A program made the translations under genes and the position numbers. The notes beneath the pieces are model-generated. The model saw only the letters and a list, made by a program, of their open reading frames with translations. It made no database searches and was not told the origin of the DNA. Positions 58,330 to 64,000 of a stretch of 64,000 nucleotides of DNA are shown here, one piece after another; the stretch's first letter is position 1; the number at the start of each line of letters is the position of its first letter. Source of the DNA: Ningiella ruwaisensis (GTDB taxonomy: Bacteria > Pseudomonadota > Gammaproteobacteria > Enterobacterales > Alteromonadaceae); the NCBI RefSeq assembly GCF_004798935.1, contig NZ_RAHT01000005.1:1-64000 (forward strand), given 5' to 3'.

Positions 58330-59307
58330 ATGGATATGAGTACCATGAATGAGCATCTACCTCATGAGAATTTAACTCAAGAGGCCAAGACTCAAAGTAC
58401 TATGACTCAAAATACCGTGACTCAAAATACCACTAACGGTAACGTTCATTTTATGGATGACGAGTCGGATATGTCAGTGCTTACCGTATCAGAGTCTGCG
58501 CACATCATGCGAGCGATGCTGTCATCCATCGATTTAGAAGAGCTGATTAACGATTATTTCATTATTTTATCAGACAAACTTCCCTGCACCTCACTGAAGT
58601 TGAGTTTTGCAGACCAAGTATTGCGCACAGGCAAATCGAAGTCTCGCTCTCGCATTATGAAGATTTCTATCTACTACGGTCACCCTTTCGGTACGCCACA
58701 GCATGCCCAACTTGCTTATTCATTTTCAAAAGTGTTAACGCCCGTTCAGCGCAAACTCTTATCGGAAATCCACAGCATCTTTGCGATGAGCTTGCGTCAT
58801 GCTTTGGAGTACTACCGTATTAGTCAACTTGCTACCAAAGACGTCCTAACAGGTTTGGGCAATCGGAACAGTTTTAACGAAAGTGTCAAAAAACTGATAA
58901 GTATCAGCAAACGAAACGACGATACTTTTGGCCTGTTGGTATTTGATTTGGACAATTTTAAAAGCGTCAATGATAAATTTGGTCACCACGAAGGAGACCA
59001 GGTTTTAATCGCTTTCGCAGATATATTGCGTCATTGTTTGCGTGATTCGGACCATGCTTTTCGTTTTGGTGGTGATGAATTTTGCTGTGTACTCATTGAC
59101 AGTAACGCAAAAGCGAATGAAATGGTCGCCAAGCGCATTACCAATGCCATAAACAAACACCCACTATTTATCGAACATGGCGTTTCAAGCAGCGTTGGCG
59201 CAACGTCGTTTATTGCTACCGATACAGCAGAAAGTATTTTCGAACGAGCTGATTCTGCGCTTTACAAAGCAAAAGGAAACGGAAAGAACCACATTATTGC
59301 CGCTTAA
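58330..59307 (+). CDS. Diguanylate cyclase (GGDEF)
   Basis: 325 aa, cytosolic. Makes cyclic di-GMP from GTP. The GGDEF domain starts near 170 (TKDVLTGLGNRNSF); active site FGGDEF at 246-251 and the inhibitory I-site RDSD at 238-241 are both intact, so the protein should be active and feedback-inhibited. The N-terminal 160 residues form an unrecognised sensor region, preceded by a Thr/Gln repeat near 16-35. No membrane segment. ATG 58330; divergent from the antiporter gene. Followed by a terminator. Confidence 0.92.
   Translation: MDMSTMNEHLPHENLTQEAKTQSTMTQNTVTQNTTNGNVHFMDDESDMSVLTVSESAHIMRAMLSSIDLEELINDYFIILSDKLPCTSLKLSFADQVLRTGKSKSRSRIMKISIYYGHPFGTPQHAQLAYSFSKVLTPVQRKLLSEIHSIFAMSLRHALEYYRISQLATKDVLTGLGNRNSFNESVKKLISISKRNDDTFGLLVFDLDNFKSVNDKFGHHEGDQVLIAFADILRHCLRDSDHAFRFGGDEFCCVLIDSNAKANEMVAKRITNAINKHPLFIEHGVSSSVGATSFIATDTAESIFERADSALYKAKGNGKNHIIAA
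58390..58434 (+). repeat. Three 15-base tandem repeats in the diguanylate cyclase gene
   Basis: The unit ACTCAAAATACCGTG occurs three times with small changes in the first copy and the last three bases. It codes TQxT(M/V) units in the N-terminal tail. In frame. Confidence 0.8.
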
Positions 59308-59344
59308 TCTTTACAGCACTCTCCCGTAGTCTGTTTAGTCTATT

Positions 59345-59378
59345 GCCCACATCCGCTATTGTGTTTGTGGGCTTTTTT
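59345..59378 (+). terminator. Rho-independent terminator after diguanylate cyclase gene
   Basis: GCCCACA and TGTGGGC form a stem with a 14-base spacer, followed by six T's. It ends the diguanylate cyclase transcript. Confidence 0.85.
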
Positions 59379-59476
59379 ATTCGACTTACTCAATACCTTG
59401 ATCAGAAGCTTGTCCGGAAGCTAAATGAAAAGCTTGATGCATAGCCTGTTGTATAAGGCTGCTTAGTCTGAAAAAG

Positions 59477-61048
59477 TTAAGTTGAATGATAAACAATAAT
59501 GAGATGTTCAGTTTGGTCATCCGCATTATCTGTATCATTGGAGTGATCACTGGCAGGCACAGCTAAACGTTCGCCGAAGGCCAGCACATGCTTACTTTCA
59601 ATAGAATCGGCGGCTTCCACTTTATACGTAATGATAGGAATTTGATTGCGTTCCCAGGGAGGAATTTTCCACTGCTGGCAATATTTTTTCAGGCTTCGTG
59701 TAGGTCGCTTTACTTCAAGCTTTGCGCTTAAGCTCATTATCCCAAAGTCCATAGAAACCAAGCGTTTATTCTCAATGCCTTGAGGCTTAAGGAAATGAAA
59801 CACTTGATAAGGTGTTTGCCCGTTTGTTGAAGGGGGAATAATTGCATCGAGTGAAGCTTTGAGTTCATTCAATGTTTGCTGATTATCAGTGATATAAAGC
59901 TCATAGGTATATCGTTGATGCTTCAATGTTGCTCGAAGGTATTTTTGATGACGCTTGAAACTTGCCTTAACGCTTTTTGGTGTTACCTGATTAAACGTCC
60001 TTTGTGCAGTATTTTTATGACCACTTTCTAAGAAGTAAAGCTTACCATTGAAGCGACGGACCACTTGTCTCTGCCAGCTGCATTCACTTTGCGCATCGTC
60101 ACTTGCGCAAGCCTGCTTAAGGATTTCGTTTACTATCTCTGTACTCGGCATATCTGCTTGGTGGCTATCAAGCCAATGGCGTAGCAGAAGGATTTGCGTA
60201 TTCACTGAGAGCTTAAGTAAAGGTTTAAGTAATAAACACCCATCGTCAGTAAAGGCGTCCCTGGCGAGCATGTTCATATATTCATTAAGCGCATCCTGCT
60301 CAGATGCACAGTGCTTAGCGCTACGACTGATGGTTTGGTTGATACTCGGCCAACGGGATTTAAGAAGCGGCATCACTTGAGCACGCAAAAAATTACGGTC
60401 AAAGCGTTCATCATGGTTAGATTCATCTTCTACCCAATTTAGAGAATGCTTTTGCGCATAAGCATGCAGTTGCTCGCGGCTAAAGTTAAGCAAGGGGCGG
60501 GCAATCTTTAATCCATACGCGTTTGTATTGCTTTTAGCCATCGCGCTCAATCCTTTCGGGCCTGCGCCGCGAGCCAGCTGAAGCAAAAAGGTTTCTGCCT
60601 GATCGTCCTGATGATGCCCTAATAGCATTAAAGCATCATTATCTACTTCGTCCACAAATGCCTTGTAGCGAGCATCTCTTGCCTGTGCTTCCAGACTTTG
60701 ACGCTTCTCATAGTTGAGATTAACCTTTAGTACCTTGCATGGAATAGAGAGCGCAGTACAAAGTGATTCAACATGCGTAGCCCATTGGTCAGCAAACGGA
60801 CTTAAACCATGATGAACGTGAATGGCTGATAATGTTTTGTGTTTGAATGAGTCGTTGTCAGTGTTTGTACTGCCAATAAAAGCGCTTTTGTCGAGCTCTT
60901 GATTAAGCAAACGCCAAGATAGATGAAGGAGTACGGTAGAATCAAGGCCTCCACTGAGGCCTACAACAAATTGCGCTTGTTCGGATTGCTTAAAGCAATC
61001 TGCAAGCGCATCAATTAAAGCCTGGTCGCTATCCTTTGTGTTTGCCAC
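59477..61048 (-). CDS. tilS: tRNA(Ile)-lysidine synthase TilS
   Basis: 523 aa. Adds lysine to C34 of tRNA-Ile(CAU) so that it reads AUA. PP-loop SGGLDST at 32-38, then HHGLSPFADQWATH near 78, LGHHQDDQAETFLLQLARG near 138 and the TilS_C domain (about 410-500). Longer than the E. coli protein (432 aa), mostly between the catalytic and C-terminal domains. Starts with GTG, 3 bases after the accA stop, with GGATATTG upstream inside accA; likely translated from the dnaE-accA transcript. Confidence 0.93.
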   Translation of the reverse strand: MANTKDSDQALIDALADCFKQSEQAQFVVGLSGGLDSTVLLHLSWRLLNQELDKSAFIGSTNTDNDSFKHKTLSAIHVHHGLSPFADQWATHVESLCTALSIPCKVLKVNLNYEKRQSLEAQARDARYKAFVDEVDNDALMLLGHHQDDQAETFLLQLARGAGPKGLSAMAKSNTNAYGLKIARPLLNFSREQLHAYAQKHSLNWVEDESNHDERFDRNFLRAQVMPLLKSRWPSINQTISRSAKHCASEQDALNEYMNMLARDAFTDDGCLLLKPLLKLSVNTQILLLRHWLDSHQADMPSTEIVNEILKQACASDDAQSECSWQRQVVRRFNGKLYFLESGHKNTAQRTFNQVTPKSVKASFKRHQKYLRATLKHQRYTYELYITDNQQTLNELKASLDAIIPPSTNGQTPYQVFHFLKPQGIENKRLVSMDFGIMSLSAKLEVKRPTRSLKKYCQQWKIPPWERNQIPIITYKVEAADSIESKHVLAFGERLAVPASDHSNDTDNADDQTEHLIIVYHST

Positions 61049-61051
61049 ACG

Positions 61052-62008
61052 CTAGCAATATCCAAATGACATAAGTCGCTCGTAGCGCTCTTGCAGTAGT
61101 GTTTCGGTCGACAAACTTGATAGTTGGGAAAGCTGCTGCTTAATGGTCGCCTTTAAATTAGCTGCCATGGTTTTATAGTCTCGATGCGCGCCTCCAAGTG
61201 GCTCATCAATAATGGTATTTATCAGGCCAAGATCTTTAATCTGAGGAGCGGTTACGCCCATTGCTTCAGCTGCGATAGGCGCTTTCTCAGCGCTTTTCCA
61301 TAAGATTGAGGCGCATCCTTCAGGAGAGATAACCGAATAGGTAGAGTATTGCAGCATATTAACGCGGTCGCCTACACCAATTGCCAGAGCGCCACCTGAG
61401 CCACCTTCACCAATTACCGTACAAATTGTGGGTACTTTAAGTTCAGCCATCACTTTCAAATTCATCGCGATCGCTTCACTTTGCCCGCGCTCTTCAGCGC
61501 CTACGCCGGGATAGGCACCCGGTGTATCAATAAAGGTTAAAATAGGTAAATTAAACTTCTCTGCCATACGCATTAAGCGCAGCGCTTTACGATAGCCCTC
61601 GGGCTTTGGCATGCCAAAATTACGCTTAATTTTTTCGTGGGTATCCCGACCTTTTTGATGCCCAATAACCATCACAGGTCTATCGTCTAAACGCGCCAGG
61701 CCACCAATAATTGCTTTATCATCAGCGAATGCACGGTCACCCGCTAATTCATCAAAATCACTCAGCATATTGTCGATGTAATCTTGGGTATAGGGACGCA
61801 TTGGATGACGCGCCACTTGGGAAATTTGCCAAGCGCCAAGACCTGAAAAAATTTTGCGGGTGAGTTCTTGGCTTTTTTCACGCAGGCGAGCGATTTCTTC
61901 TTCAATGCCAACGTCAAATTCACCACCTTGATTGACCAGCCTGAGTTCTTCAATTTTAGCTTCTAGCTCAGCGATTGGCTGTTCAAATTCTAGAAAGTGT
62001 GACCCCAT
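61052..62008 (-). CDS. accA: Acetyl-CoA carboxylase carboxyltransferase subunit alpha
   Basis: 318 aa, standard length. With AccD it transfers the carboxyl from biotin to acetyl-CoA to give malonyl-CoA. Coiled N-terminus ([16 protein letters not shown]), then [10 protein letters not shown]-like [15 protein letters not shown] near 132, [10 protein letters not shown] near 160-169 and [15 protein letters not shown] near 200-214, the oxyanion-hole loops. ATG 62008 with AGGAT. 30 bases after the dnaE stop; the order dnaE-accA is conserved in gammaproteobacteria. Confidence 0.97.
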   Translation of the reverse strand: MGSHFLEFEQPIAELEAKIEELRLVNQGGEFDVGIEEEIARLREKSQELTRKIFSGLGAWQISQVARHPMRPYTQDYIDNMLSDFDELAGDRAFADDKAIIGGLARLDDRPVMVIGHQKGRDTHEKIKRNFGMPKPEGYRKALRLMRMAEKFNLPILTFIDTPGAYPGVGAEERGQSEAIAMNLKVMAELKVPTICTVIGEGGSGGALAIGVGDRVNMLQYSTYSVISPEGCASILWKSAEKAPIAAEAMGVTAPQIKDLGLINTIIDEPLGGAHRDYKTMAANLKATIKQQLSQLSSLSTETLLQERYERLMSFGYC

Positions 62009-62038
62009 TAAATAATCCTGTTTCTTCTTGTTATCGCG

Positions 62039-64000
62039 TTAATTAAACATCAGGCTAACATTTTCTTCGCCAAGCTCATGCGACAAACTGCTTAATAGTT
62101 CATCGTCAGGTGCTACGAACCAAGTGGCACCTGTTTCTAGCGTGGCTTGAGCATCTGGATGCTCAACGAGTATATGTAGCGGACAACTGCCGCCTCTGAA
62201 AGGCTGTAGTATATCCTGAATTTTTGCCACTGACGACACTGTGCATGCTTGCGACTGTAAACGCAAGGCCAAGTGCTTCGCATATTTAGTGCGCGCCTGC
62301 ATCAATGTCATAACTTCAACGGCGTTCATTGTATTGCCACCGCTGTATTCATCAAAGCTGACCTGTCCTTTTATCCACAGCAAATTGTCCGCAGTCAGTA
62401 TATCTTCATAACGCTCGTAAATCTCAGGATACAGGCGAATATCCATTCGAGCCGATTTATCATCAAGTGTGACAAGCGCCCAGCGCTTGCCTTTTTTGTT
62501 GGTCATAACGCGCACGCCCAACACCAAACCTAAGGTAGAAACATAATTATCCTTTCCAGTAGGTTTAAGGTCGACCAAGCGCGAGTCAGTATATTGCTTA
62601 ATTTCATTCACATACTGATTTATCGGGTGTCCCGTTAAATATAGACCAAGGGTTTCTTTTTCTCCATCAAGCCATACTTTTTCAGACCAGCGAGGCACTT
62701 GCTTGAAGGCATGGTCACTTGAGGCATCAGCCGGTAAATCCATCCCAAATAAATCGCCCTGGCCTGCTGCGGCGGCTTTTGCCGTTTGAAGAGCGGTATC
62801 TAAAGCATCTTTAAGTGTGGCCATGAGAGCGGCTCGATGCGGACCTAAATTATCCATTGCACCTGAGAGCACTAATTTTTCGAGTACTCGTTTATTAATT
62901 TTCTTCAAATCGACTTTTTCACAAAAATCAAATAGGTCGGTAAATTTCCCCAGATTTTCACGGGCATGAATAATCGCTTCAACTGGCGCCTCACCTACTC
63001 CCTTAATTGCCCCGATGCCATACACTATCTGGCCTTGCTTGTTGACGGTAAACTTGTATTGCCCTGTGTTCAAGTCTGGCGGAAGGATTTCAAGGCCCAT
63101 GCGATTACATTCATCTACCAAAGTCACAATTTTATCGGTATTGTCCATGTCCGCAGACAACACGGCCGCCATAAACTCAGCAGGATAATGCACTTTAAGC
63201 CAAAGTGTTTGATAGGAGACCAAAGCATAAGCTGCAGAATGCGATTTATTAAAACCGTAGCCGGCGAACTTTTCCACCAGGTCGAATATCTTCATCGCAA
63301 GTTCTGGATCGATATTATTTTCTTTAGCCCCTTGCTGGAAAATCGCGCGCTGTTTTTCCATTTCTTCGGGCTTTTTCTTGCCCATTGCGCGGCGTAAAAG
63401 GTCAGCGCCACCAAGTGAATACCCAGACATGACCTGAGCGATTTGCATTACCTGTTCCTGGTACAAAATGATACCGTAGGTGGGCTCAAGAATTTCTTCC
63501 AGGCACTCGTGTTGATAGGTGGCATCGGGATACGATATCGCTTCACGCCCGTGTTTTCTATCGATAAAGTTATCAACCATGCCTGATTGCAAAGGACCGG
63601 GTCTAAATAAAGCAACCAGTGCGATAATATCTTCAAAGCAGTCTGGTTGAAGCCGTTTAATCAAATCCTTCATGCCGCGGGATTCAAGCTGGAATACTGC
63701 AGTGGTTTCAGCTTTCTGCAAAGATTTAAAAGACGCTTTATCTTCTAACGGGATTTGCGTGATGTCGACATGCTCGCCACGCACCTCTTTTATCATATCA
63801 ATCGCCCATTGAATGATAGTTAAGGTTCGAAGCCCCAAGAAGTCAAATTTGACAAGACCGGCTGTTTCTACATCGTTTTTATCAAACTGCGTCACAGGAT
63901 TGCTGCCGGTATCGTCGCAATATAATGGCGCAAAATCTGTAATAGTTGTTGGTGAAATAACAACGCCACCTGCATGCTTACCGGCGTTGCGGGTAACCCC
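62039..64000 (-). CDS. dnaE: DNA polymerase III subunit alpha DnaE, 3' part
   Basis: Truncated by the window edge: the last 653 or so residues are present, about 55% of the protein. The frame is open to the final base ([18 protein letters not shown] upstream of the [10 protein letters not shown] segment), so the apparent start at 63895 is a GTG inside the gene and not its start. Present are the end of the palm ([15 protein letters not shown]), the fingers ([42 protein letters not shown]), the HhH region and the OB domain near the C-terminus. The replicative polymerase subunit; the PHP domain lies outside the window. Confidence 0.97.
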   Translation of the reverse strand, partial: GVTRNAGKHAGGVVISPTTITDFAPLYCDDTGSNPVTQFDKNDVETAGLVKFDFLGLRTLTIIQWAIDMIKEVRGEHVDITQIPLEDKASFKSLQKAETTAVFQLESRGMKDLIKRLQPDCFEDIIALVALFRPGPLQSGMVDNFIDRKHGREAISYPDATYQHECLEEILEPTYGIILYQEQVMQIAQVMSGYSLGGADLLRRAMGKKKPEEMEKQRAIFQQGAKENNIDPELAMKIFDLVEKFAGYGFNKSHSAAYALVSYQTLWLKVHYPAEFMAAVLSADMDNTDKIVTLVDECNRMGLEILPPDLNTGQYKFTVNKQGQIVYGIGAIKGVGEAPVEAIIHARENLGKFTDLFDFCEKVDLKKINKRVLEKLVLSGAMDNLGPHRAALMATLKDALDTALQTAKAAAAGQGDLFGMDLPADASSDHAFKQVPRWSEKVWLDGEKETLGLYLTGHPINQYVNEIKQYTDSRLVDLKPTGKDNYVSTLGLVLGVRVMTNKKGKRWALVTLDDKSARMDIRLYPEIYERYEDILTADNLLWIKGQVSFDEYSGGNTMNAVEVMTLMQARTKYAKHLALRLQSQACTVSSVAKIQDILQPFRGGSCPLHILVEHPDAQATLETGATWFVAPDDELLSSLSHELGEENVSLMFN

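Noticed and set aside
1-64000. CRISPR array, prophage, transposase or integron
   Set aside because: No spaced direct repeats, phage structural genes, DDE transposases or integrases were seen.

Overview
The window looks like a chromosomal segment of a marine, heterotrophic gammaproteobacterium of the Alteromonadales (Alteromonas/Glaciecola-like). The evidence is the dnaE-accA-tilS block, a large PurL divergent from mltF, a FucP-type N-acetylglucosamine transporter with nagA and a SIS-type nagB-II, and a TonB receptor/GH16/phosphorylase locus for algal beta-1,3-glucan. The assignment is inferred from gene content and protein family resemblance; no database search was made. Nearly all of the sequence is ordinary chromosome. 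There is one tRNA, and no rRNA, transposase, integrase, phage gene or CRISPR array was seen.

Layout. 0.3-3.5 kb: a secreted metallophosphoesterase, a small conserved cytosolic protein and a secreted beta-sandwich-like protein. 3.6-4.9 kb: a bicarbonate transporter SbtA with its PII-like partner SbtB. 5.1-10.7 kb: a nitric-oxide and low-oxygen block with NsrR, a hemerythrin-type repair protein behind a good NsrR box, a Cys-rich small membrane protein, a diiron ODP-type protein beside a short chemotaxis-signalling protein, and the anaerobic ribonucleotide reductase genes nrdG-nrdD behind an FNR-like box and two NrdR boxes. 10.8-25.7 kb: a laminarin locus with a GPH-type sugar symporter, a TonB receptor, a multimodular GH16 lipoprotein and a large phosphorylase most like GH149, followed by a LytTR regulator and a LytS-type kinase. 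25.9-33 kb: tRNA-Arg(CCT), small membrane and stress genes, an orphan PAS histidine kinase, an SDR, a catalase and CsbD. 33-40.7 kb: a LysR regulator divergent from a DoxX-RND efflux operon. 40.8-46 kb: trhP/yegQ, then nagP-nagA-nagB-II. 46-64 kb: mainly housekeeping (smrA, purL, mltF, tadA, a KefB-type antiporter, a diguanylate cyclase, tilS, accA and the 3' part of dnaE), with several small proteins.

How the parts fit together. The laminarin locus reads as a full route: GH16 cuts the polymer at the cell surface, the TonB receptor takes oligosaccharides across the outer membrane, the GPH symporter across the inner membrane, and the phosphorylase yields glucose-1-phosphate without using ATP. 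The nag genes do the equivalent for N-acetylglucosamine. The 5-11 kb block couples NO defence, O2/NO sensing for chemotaxis and anaerobic DNA precursor synthesis, which suits a bacterium moving between oxic and anoxic microsites. Several start codons were moved from the longest possible ORF to a position supported by a ribosome binding site. Two small ORFs under 60 codons (29435-29614 and 54944-55096) are added.
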